The notes beneath the pieces are model-generated. The model was not told where the DNA came from. It ran no database searches and was given only the letters and a program-made list of their open reading frames with translations. Source: [Ruminococcus] torques ATCC 27756 (GTDB taxonomy: Bacteria; Bacillota; Clostridia; Lachnospirales; Lachnospiraceae). Taken from it: a stretch of DNA of 64,000 nucleotides. The position numbers were made by a program, and so were the translations under genes. Below, one piece after another: positions 25,254 to 35,300 of this stretch. Where the stretch lies: positions 145,207 to 209,206 of the forward strand of contig NZ_DS264358.1 of NCBI RefSeq assembly GCF_000153925.1, read 5' to 3'. Position 1 is the first letter of the stretch; each line of letters starts with the position of its first letter.

Positions 25254-26225
25254 CTAACCAATAGGGAAGACCGGACGAACCCCACTAGAGAGCGAAGCGT
25301 AGCTGCAGTCCGTATCGCCACCGCCGAGCACAACAGCGAAATAAGCCGAAGAAACGACGTCTCTGAGCCAGAAAGTCGCACGGTTTGAAATGAATTTCGG
25401 AACCACAGTAAATAAAGCAAGCTGCGTCTTTCCAACTGTATATCGATTCGGAACAATTTTTCCATCTCCAGCCGGTGCGAAAACGTGACTTCCATACATC
25501 ATAATCTCATTAGGAAGTTCTAAAGTAGAATCAAACCACGCCCCTCCGGAGGGATATCCTTCCGTAACGGCATTTGTCAGATGTTCACGATGAGAAAGAA
25601 TCAGATTACCAAAAGCACTTGCTGCTAATGTTTTCGCCTGATCAAGATTTTTCTTATACATTTCAGAACCCACGTAACCACCAGTAGTGATGTTCGTCGC
25701 GTTCATCTGTGCATTGTAAAGTGGTTTGTCCGGCATAATGACCAAATGAGGTTTTGTAAACGCGGTATCTCCACAATCATACCAGTAATCAAAATCCACA
25801 ATCCTCCACGTATAGCTTCCGATAATCCAATAATCCCCTAAGAAAAAGCCCTTAAAGGTACCATTTTTAATATTGGTCTTCTGTTCTTCTGTAACAACAC
25901 TTCCAAGGTTCTTCCCTCTGTAAATCATTCGGCGCTGTTCCTTCGGCACAAAAGAATCCAGAATAGCAAACAATGCATCATTGGCACCAATTGCTTTATT
26001 TCCGCCCGAAGTTCCAACTAAAAACTTGTCATTTGTAGACAAAGTCTTAATTTGATCAAGCTCGGACAGATTAACCCCCGAAATAAAATCTTTTGAATTC
26101 ATGAGACCAATCAGAGCCTTTGCGAAATCACTTACTAAGATCGTTTTGGTCCCGTTGTTACCATCAATCAAGACAATATTGCTCTCATCCAACTGACGAA
26201 CTTTCTCATAATCTGTAATTTTCAT
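25254..26225 (-). CDS. Variable tail-fibre tip protein (C-type-lectin-like), DGR target
   Basis: 323 aa. N-terminal part (1-100) is a virion-attachment region. Residues ~105-323 look like the formylglycine/C-type-lectin-like fold of retroelement targets, with WIIGSYTWRIVDFDYW, TFWLRDVVSS and a C-terminal GVRPVFPIG. Residues ~290-313 are encoded by the variable repeat; ten core codons differ from the template, all through adenines (for example AAC to CTC, AAT to GTT). Expected role: receptor-binding tip whose surface is diversified. Cotranscribed with baseplate genes upstream. Confidence 0.95.
   Translation of the reverse strand: MKITDYEKVRQLDESNIVLIDGNNGTKTILVSDFAKALIGLMNSKDFISGVNLSELDQIKTLSTNDKFLVGTSGGNKAIGANDALFAILDSFVPKEQRRMIYRGKNLGSVVTEEQKTNIKNGTFKGFFLGDYWIIGSYTWRIVDFDYWYDCGDTAFTKPHLVIMPDKPLYNAQMNATNITTGGYVGSEMYKKNLDQAKTLAASAFGNLILSHREHLTNAVTEGYPSGGAWFDSTLELPNEIMMYGSHVFAPAGDGKIVPNRYTVGKTQLALFTVVPKFISNRATFWLRDVVSSAYFAVVLGGGDTDCSYASLSSGVRPVFPIG
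25271..25359 (-). repeat. Variable repeat (VR) with IMH end
   Basis: Partner of the template repeat at 24108-24196. The coding-strand 3' end (25271-25292) is nearly identical to the template but carries fixed differences at 25285, 25286 and 25292 that are not template adenines. This is the pattern of IMH (in VR) versus IMH* (in TR), which sets the direction of information transfer in known systems. Confidence 0.95.
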
Positions 26226-26245
26226 TTTGTCATATCCTCCTTTTT

Positions 26246-27376
26246 TTATCTAATGCAAAAAATAACGCGACCATCAATCGGCTGTCCGTTACTATCCAGA
26301 ATCAAAGAACTGGAGTATGCTCTCGCTACAATCGGATCTATGTCACTATCAATAATAGTTCCGTCCGATGAATCAAGAAGCTTGTCATGGTTCTCGTAAC
26401 CATTATCATAAAGTTTATTGTAAACGGTAAATTCTGTCCGAATTCCTTCTACAATTTCTTCTAAAATCTTCGTTCGCTCCTGCAACTCCAATATCTGGTT
26501 TGCCAGATTCGCCTCTACGTTCTCCGAAAGCGTATCTTTCAACTGTTGGAACCACTCATCAAATAAAGCTTGGGCGTTCTCTCGCCATGCAGCCATTTCG
26601 GATGTATTATTGTTCGTGTACTCGTTGAACCAGGTCGCCCATAACTGTTTCCAATAGGCATTCGTTTCCTGCATATCCGCCGTTTGCGTCGCATACCAAT
26701 CATTCCACTGTTTTTCCCAGTCCAGATAGGATTGTTGAATTTCTTCTGTCTGTGCATTAAACCATTTTGACCATTGGTCTTTCCAGAAAGAATTTGTTGC
26801 CTCCATGTCCGAGGTTTCTTTTTCATAAAAAGCATCCCATTGGTCTTTCCACTGAGCAACCAACGCATCAATAGACATCTTCTCCAAAGGCGCTGTTACA
26901 AATGGACACTCCGATGTTCCAACCGTATTAGTAATATTCGCCTGTCGTATGGATGTAACCCCAGAATTTACTCGAATGTACGCCAATGGATATTGCCAAC
27001 GATCATTTGTTTTTATCATTGATGGTTTTACCGGATTTGTAGCCGGTGTACCCTTAACGATTTTAATGGTATTTGCTCGAACAGATTCTCGAGAATCCAC
27101 TTCCAAAATCACAGCATCAATTCGATTCAGAATTACTTCTGACTGTGGTACAGTTAATGGAAGCAAGGCATCGTTCAATGTCCAGGTATGATTAAACCAC
27201 GCCCGTCCGATTCCGACATTCACCATCATGCCAGTAGACTCTTTTACCATCATAGCAGTCCCAACATGCTGCAAAATGCCGTCACGAATGATTCCGTCAA
27301 AAATACTGGACATTTGAATGGCGTCATATCGCCGGTCTTTGTTCTTTGAGTTATAGAACCCATAAGTGACACTCAT
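26246..27376 (-). CDS. Tail fibre/baseplate protein with 22-residue Trp coiled-coil repeats
   Basis: 376 aa. N-terminal ~165 residues resemble a baseplate-attachment domain (MSVTYGFYNSKNKDRRYDA..., as in gut phage upper-baseplate proteins). Residues 176-285 form a coiled coil of exact 22-residue units, with Trp at 176, 198, 220, 242 and 264 (W-K-x-Q-W-x-x-W/F-F/Y). The C-terminus is a short beta segment. It lies 20 bases upstream of the variable tip gene and most likely carries it. Confidence 0.8.
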   Translation of the reverse strand: MSVTYGFYNSKNKDRRYDAIQMSSIFDGIIRDGILQHVGTAMMVKESTGMMVNVGIGRAWFNHTWTLNDALLPLTVPQSEVILNRIDAVILEVDSRESVRANTIKIVKGTPATNPVKPSMIKTNDRWQYPLAYIRVNSGVTSIRQANITNTVGTSECPFVTAPLEKMSIDALVAQWKDQWDAFYEKETSDMEATNSFWKDQWSKWFNAQTEEIQQSYLDWEKQWNDWYATQTADMQETNAYWKQLWATWFNEYTNNNTSEMAAWRENAQALFDEWFQQLKDTLSENVEANLANQILELQERTKILEEIVEGIRTEFTVYNKLYDNGYENHDKLLDSSDGTIIDSDIDPIVARAYSSSLILDSNGQPIDGRVIFCIR

Positions 27377-27396
27377 TTTTCTTCACCCCTTTCCTG

Positions 27397-28467
27397 CTAT
27401 TCTACGGTAACGAATGTCGGATACGAATCAAGTCCTTCTTTGCTCTGGGAACGAATAAATTCTGTGACACGGGCTTTTCCCTCAATGCCGTATTCGTTCA
27501 CAATCTGGACCATGTCTCCTAAGAAGAAATCCTCTCCATATCGGTACATTCTTGTTGTTTCAACCTTTCCCTCAAACGATTTAGTTGCGATGTTCTCAGC
27601 CAGATTTTCCAAACCTCTTTGAGAAAGCTGTGCTTTATACTCAGCATCCGTTAATGTTTCATTATCCACGGTCGAAGAAACATCTCTGGCATCTGTGTAA
27701 AGTTCCCTTCGATTCAAACCTGTTCCGGCTCCAGACGAACAAGCTACAGTTGTAGTCTTTCGATCAGCCCCTTCTCCCTCTCCGGCAACCAAAGTAACAG
27801 TTTTTAAAGTCTTCTTTGATTCCAGATAATTGGTATTGATTACATTCTCAAACTTGGGAGAAAAGATGACATATGGATTCGTGAACTGATCGTAAGAACG
27901 GTCCGCACCGGCATAGAGTTTAAAAACGAATTTGTTATCGTCGGACAGCTTGATTCGGAAACCGATATTCTTGGAATCGCACAGCTTTTTTATGGCATCA
28001 TACAGATTGTCTCCGGTAAACTGTGCATCTACCGTCAACCCAGTAATCGCCGGATCTGTTGATGCTTCGAATATCAATCTTTCAACCTTTCGAGAAGCAT
28101 CAGAAGGATTGATGATATTCTCATCCAACAGCTTTTTAATTCCATTTTGAAAGTTTCCGCTTAGAATCGTTTGTTTCCAAATAATGCGGCGTTCCAAAAT
28201 GGATTCCAATGACCTTCCGGTGACTGTGAAATGGTTTCCGTTTTCGGCATCTGATTCAATCTTTCTATCCTCGACAATCATAGTCTGGTCGGATTCTTTC
28301 AGCCAGAGATAGTAGTCGTCTTTCAGGATTTCAAGAATAGAATCGTTGATGCTTGTATATACCTCAAAATCACCATAGGCGGAATACCGCTCCGTCCATA
28401 TAAGCGACTCGAAGGTATCAAGCACTGAAAGCATTTTCAAAGAAGTATCCAGAACAATCAATTCCAT
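27397..28467 (-). CDS. Tail-tip/baseplate protein (Gp37-like, siphovirus)
   Basis: 356 aa. The N-terminus MELIVLDTSLKMLSVLDTFESLIWTERYSAYGDFEVY and the SLE...RIIWKQTI segment are typical of the siphovirus Gp37-like tail proteins that follow Dit and act as the hub/Tal structure. Four bases separate it from the Dit-like gene. No peptidase motif seen. Confidence 0.8.
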   Translation of the reverse strand: MELIVLDTSLKMLSVLDTFESLIWTERYSAYGDFEVYTSINDSILEILKDDYYLWLKESDQTMIVEDRKIESDAENGNHFTVTGRSLESILERRIIWKQTILSGNFQNGIKKLLDENIINPSDASRKVERLIFEASTDPAITGLTVDAQFTGDNLYDAIKKLCDSKNIGFRIKLSDDNKFVFKLYAGADRSYDQFTNPYVIFSPKFENVINTNYLESKKTLKTVTLVAGEGEGADRKTTTVACSSGAGTGLNRRELYTDARDVSSTVDNETLTDAEYKAQLSQRGLENLAENIATKSFEGKVETTRMYRYGEDFFLGDMVQIVNEYGIEGKARVTEFIRSQSKEGLDSYPTFVTVE

Positions 28468-28469
28468 AA

Positions 28470-29384
28470 CTATACCCCCTCAAATGCTGTCCGGTTTTCA
28501 ATCTTAAACTGTACATTGGTCGTTCCTTCTTCAACCACATAAGCAAAAATGTTATCGCCTTTGGATAACTGAAACCAATCTGAGTCTTTGTCAAGACAGT
28601 TTAAAATATTGGTATAAATACCATTTCGAAGAAGTGTAATTGATTTATCACCTTTAATCGTTGAAATGATGATTTCATCACCTGCAACCATTCCAGAACC
28701 AGTTAGTTTCTCTAACTTATCAGTGTCAATGCGCATTACTTCTCTCGTCCCGGTATTATAAATCGTAATGTTTCTCACATTTCCGATGGCATGGATGGTA
28801 ATCACAACCCCGATTTCAGCATCACCGGAGTAATATACTGTCTGCTCAGTTTCGTTTTTAATCTCGCCAAATTCGATTAGAGATTCAGTCAAAGATTCAT
28901 TCGAAAAAGCAAACTCAAACAAAGGTTCCACACCGTAAAAGATAGTTGTGTTGGTTCCATCCGGACCAGCAGAATAAAAATAAGGATCAGGACACACGAT
29001 GGAAATTTGTGTCGTTTCATCGCTGCTGAAAATATCCGGCTCATTCGATTCCACATAGCCGTAAGTCTCACAAATGCGGTTATCTGTCTCGATGAGAAGC
29101 GTCACTCTCTTCTTTATCGGAAAGTATTTGTAGGAATCTTGTCTTGTGTCTTCGATCTGAGGGGTAAACATCAGTTTTAAAGACATAACAATATTTCTGG
29201 AATTCACTCTTGCTGAGTTATACAGTGATCCATCATTCGTAGAAATTTCAGTCGTGTTAATATCAGCTTTGCTCGGTCCTAATCCGCTTATCGATTGAAC
29301 AGCGAACCCGGATTTTTCCGGGAACGCTAATTCAAATCTCTTGGATTCTCCTAAATAATTAGTTACCGTTACTGCTCTAATCAT
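28470..29384 (-). CDS. Distal tail protein (Dit-like)
   Basis: 304 aa. It directly follows the tape measure (4-base overlap), the usual place of Dit, the ring that joins tail tube and baseplate. N-terminal segment ITVTNYLGESKRFELAFPE and the C-terminal galectin-like beta region (NVRNITIYNTGTREVMRIDTD) agree with phage tail component families. Confidence 0.85.
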   Translation of the reverse strand: MIRAVTVTNYLGESKRFELAFPEKSGFAVQSISGLGPSKADINTTEISTNDGSLYNSARVNSRNIVMSLKLMFTPQIEDTRQDSYKYFPIKKRVTLLIETDNRICETYGYVESNEPDIFSSDETTQISIVCPDPYFYSAGPDGTNTTIFYGVEPLFEFAFSNESLTESLIEFGEIKNETEQTVYYSGDAEIGVVITIHAIGNVRNITIYNTGTREVMRIDTDKLEKLTGSGMVAGDEIIISTIKGDKSITLLRNGIYTNILNCLDKDSDWFQLSKGDNIFAYVVEEGTTNVQFKIENRTAFEGV

Positions 29385-32300
29385 GTATTACTCACCAGCC
29401 CTTTCATCGCCGAAAATTGATTCTTTGTCTGTCGATAAATATCAATTCTCGACAAAGCCTTAGGCGAATAATTATTTTGTGTGAATTGATAGGTGTTCCC
29501 CGCAGAAGAACTTTCTCCATTTTGAACTTCCATCTCTGAAACCCGCTCATTCATTCCAGTGCTAACGGACAAAGCCTGATTACGACTGAACAAAGTATTC
29601 AATCGCCCAGTCCCTGCTTCAACAGCAGATAGATCAAGCACTGGTCGAATAGTAGGTTGAACGTCCATATCTGCGTCTACATAATCCGCAATTCTGGAAA
29701 TGACATCATTCAATCCATCAATAGAAGATTTGGCAATTTCCCGTCCGGCTTTACCAGCTTTTGAAACGTTATCAATCAATGCGTTTATAAAACCGATTCC
29801 CGCAAAGTCACCAATTCCATAAAAACGTTTGGAAGGGGAATGTTCATCCAATTCGTCTTCCGCCGCTTCTGCTGCCGCGGCTGCCATTGCTCTTGCTTTT
29901 GCCTCTGCTTTCCAAGTATTTTCGCTTATACCATTACAAAAACCATCGACCAAATATGAGCCAGCAGATTTGAACTCACCATAATAATCTTTGATAGCAG
30001 TTATGGCACCACTCAGCGTAGTTGTAAAAGCGGTTCTGAGTTCACTATCCTTACTTCTAACCCCCGCAATAAACTTAACCATGAGTGTAGAACCGCTAGT
30101 TTGAAATTCTCCCTGTTTTCCGTTAATTGCCGTCAATACAGCTTGAACTAAGGTTATGAATGTTGTTGTCAGTTCAGATTTCTTCGCATTTGCTCCGTTG
30201 ATAAAAGATGCCAACATACTCGATGCTGCTGTTGTTACCCGAGTTCCTGCATTATTGAATGCATTGATAAATCCAGTTACACCGGTTTCCCCGAGAGTTG
30301 TCAACGCGGAACTGAAAGAAGTCATACCACTTGTGTCCAGACCAACCATCCCATTAGCCATACTCACAAGGCGATTCGTCTGGGTAATTACACTAGACAG
30401 CAGAGTTGTATCAATACCGCTGATACTGTTGTAATAATTGCCGAAATAGGAACCAAACGATGCCATGTCACTACCGAAGCTGGAAAGTGTCATATCATCA
30501 GAGAACCATCCACCTTCTTTTGGAAGACTTTTCTGAAGTTCGACAATAGAGGTCGCAGCATTGGTTGTAGCAGTAACAATATTCGCGTCTACATTTTTCA
30601 TATAGTTGGAATACTGTGCAAAATTCTTACCAAAGGAAACAAGACTTGTCCCAAAAGAAGCAATATCGTTGTCTCCGGTAAACCAACTCACCAATCCACC
30701 AGTATTCGGTAAAGTATTTGCCAGTTCAACCACCGCTTTTCCAGCCGTTGCAGAATTCGTAACCGCTTCCACATCGATACCGGCAATCGCATCGGAGTAG
30801 GACTTCATCGCCTTACCAAACGGTACCAGATTTTCTCCAAATGCACCCATGTCATTCTCTCCAGTAAAGAATCCAACGACACCGCCGCTATTTGGAACCG
30901 TGTTTGCCAATTCAATCAAAGCTTTTCCTGCTGTAGCAGACTCCACGATTACATTTGCATCCAAACCTCTTACTGCTTGTGAGAACAACATCATCGCCTC
31001 ACCAAAGGGAATAAGCTGCTCGCCAAATGCATCCATGTCATTTTCTCCGGCAAAGAAACCTACTACGCCGCCAGAATTCGGAATCGTGGTTGCCATCTCT
31101 GCCATAGCTTTACCGGCAATGGAAGCGTTAGTTACAGCATCGGCATCCAATCCCTGTACCGCGGATGCAAATCCCATCATCGCCTCGCCAAATGGAATAA
31201 GCTGTGCGCCGAAAGCGCTCATATCATTCTCACCTGTAAAGAACCCGATTACTCCTCCAGAATTCGGAAGAGTTGATGCCATCTCAGCAAGTGTTCTTCC
31301 GGCTGTAGCTGCATTCGCCACTAATTCCCCATCCATACCAGCAATAGCAATAGAAAAATCCCGCATTGCTTCGCCAAACGGAACGAGTTGAGTAGCGAAA
31401 TCGCTCAGGGAAGATCCTCCCGTAAGCCAAGAAGTCAATCCGTTCAGAATATCAGCCGCAGTCAGAATAAGAATGGTTTCCGCTAATGCTTTTACACCAT
31501 CTAACATAGAAGGATTAAGCTGTGTAGCACCTTCAATGAAAGGCCGCACATTTATCATAAATGCAGAAAGGTCTGCTCCGATTTGCGGAAACTGACTGGA
31601 AACTCCAGACATAAATCCTCCGACAATACCACCTACAAATTGACCGATAGCGGTACCAATTCCCTGTAACAGCTTTCCGCCTTCTCCAATGAGCCATTCC
31701 AATCCGGGTATTTGAGCCAAAGCCCCGACCGCCGCCAGAACCAATGCCAACTCTGCGATGACTGCACCCATTCCGAGAACGCCAATCATAGCACCCGGTA
31801 CCAAAGATGCAACAGCACTGAGAGCGAGCATGATTGCTGAGAGTAAGCCAATTCCGGCGATTCCTTTAACGAGTACATTCACATCAATACCACTCAAAGC
31901 GTCGATTACCCCGTCGAAGAAAGCCATCAATAATTCAACACCGGCTTTAATCAATTCCGGAAGCTTCGTTGTGATAGCTTGAATGATTCCGATTAGAATA
32001 TCGAATAACTGCTCCACGATGGTCGGTGTATGCTCAACCAGAGCCGAAAGTACGCTGTCAATCAAGACAAACAGTCCATCCACAACAGCCGGAGTAGCCG
32101 TAACCAACGCCTCGACAGCAGCAAGAACCAATACGGTAAATGCCTCGGCAATAGCCGGTCCTCCATTCGCGATTACACCAGCAAGAGAAAGAATTCCTTC
32201 TCCAATTGCTTCAAACAGTAATGGAATCAGACTAAGAATACTGGATACTGCCACCACAAGGGATGCCGCCCCCGCTGCCCCTGATACTGCCAAAGCAGAA

Positions 32301-35300
32301 AGTCCAGTAGAAAATGCGAGAATACCGGCACCTGCGGCCAGACACCCTACCCCTAATACAGCAATAGCGGCTGAAAGTCCGAGAATAGCCGGCGTCAGCG
32401 GTCCTAACACAACTCCAGCAACACCAAGTACAGTGAAAGAACCAGCTAGTGCCACCAAGCCTTTGGCAATGCTCTCCCAAGACATATTTCCCAATGTCTT
32501 GATAACTGGAGTAAATACAGCCAGTGCTGCGGATACTGTGAGAACAGCCGCCGCACCCGGAAGTGCTCCTCTCATCGCATTGAGTGCCACAACAAGAATG
32601 GTCATGGAACCGGCAAGGGTCACTAAACCTCTGGCGATTTCTTCCCAAGACATTCCACCCATATTTCGGACCGCTTCACCGATGATGAGTAATGCCGCAC
32701 CAACTTCCACCATTCCAGTCGCTTTCGACATCATTCCCTTCGTAAGAAGATTCATCGCAACTGTTACAGCCACCAAAGAACCAGCCATTGTTGTAAGACC
32801 TCGTCCAATCTCTCCCCAGGACAAGTTCCCCATCTTTTCTACTGCTTCTCCAAACACAAGCATGGCTGCTCCAAGAATAGTCATTGCTGTAGCTGTTGAA
32901 ATCACATGCTTCGCGTTAGCTGTCACTTTAGTGAATACTGCCAGTTCTGTAAGAACCACTGCAACCGCAGATAATCCCTTCAAAAGACTGGAAATATCCA
33001 AAGTGCCAAATGCTCCAACTGCATTCGCCAGAATATTGATGGATGCCGCAAGAAGAACTAAACCAGTTCCTTTCAGAACACCCATCCCATCCAAATCCGT
33101 AGTTTTCAGGAATAACGCCAGTTCAGTGCAAAGAACGCCAACTCCAATCAGACCTTTCGCCAAAGATCCTGCATCTAACGCTCCCAAATCTTCAACTGCT
33201 CCCACAAGCACTCGAATCGCTGCTGCAAATACTACCAAACCAGCAGAACCTTTTATTAGCCCTTTCGATGTTTTGGAAAGTGCTGTTGCAGACGTCACCA
33301 GAATAGCAGATAACCCAGCAACGCCGACTAATCCTTTCAGAAGTCCATCCCAATCCAAACCGGATAATTTCTGCACTGCTCCGGCAAGAATAAGAACAGC
33401 AGTAGACAGTCCAATCATCGCAATAGTCAACTGCCCCATTCCTTTGATTGCTACGCCATTCATTATCTTTTCAAAAATAGCCATAGAGCCAAGCAACTCA
33501 ACAAATAGAACACTCAAAGCACCTAAGGAGGCGTTCAGTTTCCCCGAATCGACAAGCGATAATGCAACTATTGCCGCTGTCAAAATCGCCATCGCACCAG
33601 CAATTTTAAGAAGAGTTCCAGCTTTCAGACTTGATTGCCATGCTTCTAAACTTCCCTTGACTCCATCCAAAATATCTTTGAACGAACCAAGTATTCCTCC
33701 GCCATTTTCTGTGATTTCCGATAAAGAGTTGATAAACTTCTTCACTCCAATCAGAATTGCAGAAAACAATCCAGTATTGATCAAGTCCAAAATCGGATCA
33801 AAGCTCGCAGTATCAAACGCTGTGAGAATCGCTTCTCCGAGGTTTCCAAATGCGTTCGCAACAATAGAACCCAGCTTCGATAAAACAGGAGATGCCTTCT
33901 CGACAATCCCGATAATCCCTTCAAATGCCTTCTTTACCAATTCGCCTAATTCTACAAACGGTTCAAATCGAGTCTGTACCTTGTCCGCAAAATTATCGAG
34001 TCCACTGGTATCAACATTCGCAAATTCGCTGAAAGCATCCGCAATTGTTTTTACAAAAGTCTTCACACCATCAGCAATCGGTTTCAAGAAATTTCCAATT
34101 CCTTCTATGGCTTTGTTGAACGCATCAGATGATTTAATAGCTTCATCAATGCCGACAATGAAATCTCCGATTCCCGCTGTAAAGCCAAGAATACCATCCC
34201 CTGCCGGAGCCACATAACCAATCAAATCGGCAAATCCGCCAACTAGTGCTTTAATTCCTTGAAGTCCGATATCAAATAAAGCGAATACCCCTTTGAATGT
34301 TCTCTTCAGGTTATTCGCCGTTTCTTCACCTATTTTGAATTTTTCTGTAAGTTCTTGTAGCCCGACTGTAAGATTGTAAAGCTGTTCTCCAGTCATTGGG
34401 GGGAATACCTCTCTAAATGCTTCTTTAACCGGCTTTACAATATTCAAAACACCTTCGAAGGCATTTCGTACAGCTTCAATCAGCGCAGTTCTACCCCCAA
34501 GCTCTTTCCAATCCTGTAACATTTTATTTCGTGCTTCAGCGGAAGCATTTACCATGTTACCCAAGGAATTACTTACTTCGGTTAGAAGCTCTTTTGCCTC
34601 TTCGAAATCACCAATGATGATTTCCCAGCTTTGCGTCCATCCAGACTGAACCGACTCTTTCAGTGTATCCCACAACTGTGTAAATGTTTTTACTTTCGTA
34701 GCTGCATCCAGTGCTGTTTTGGCAAGTTCTGTAATTTCTCTAGCCTGTTCCTCTGTATAACCCTGCGCAATAAGATCTGCTTCGGAATAGGCTCCCGATA
34801 ACTGAGTCAATGTTTCAGTCAGAACTTCTGTTGTCAGCCATTCGCCTTCAGTCAAAGATGCTCGGAATGAGCCATACTTTTCAATCATTGCATCCATGTT
34901 GACGCCAAAATGTTCAGCAGTTCGTTTCAACGCGTCTTGAAATAACTGACCGCCCATTCCCGCATTTACAACGGAGTTCCAGTCTTGCAAGCTAACTTTT
35001 CCCGCCGCAATCGCCTGTGAAAGCTGATACATGGCAGTGCTTGCCTGCTGAGCATTGGAACCAGAAACCGCTGCCAGGTTCGCAATACCTTTGATAGAGG
35101 TTACTGATTTATCCAAATCCACGCCCGCAGCCGTAAAAGTACCAATATTACGGGTCATTTCCGTAAAATTGTAAATAGTCTGATCTGCATATTTGTTCAG
35201 CTCATCAAGCGCGGCATTTACCTGGTCAATCGTTGTTCCTTTACTCTGCGTATTGGCAAGAATTGTCTGAACTGCGTTAATCTGCGTTTCGTATTCTTGG

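Noticed and set aside
31983..34217. 744-codon plus-strand frame opposite the tape measure
   Set aside because: Its Ala/Thr/Pro/Ser-rich product is the mirror of a repetitive Ala/Gly/Leu-rich coding sequence; no ribosome site and no family pattern.
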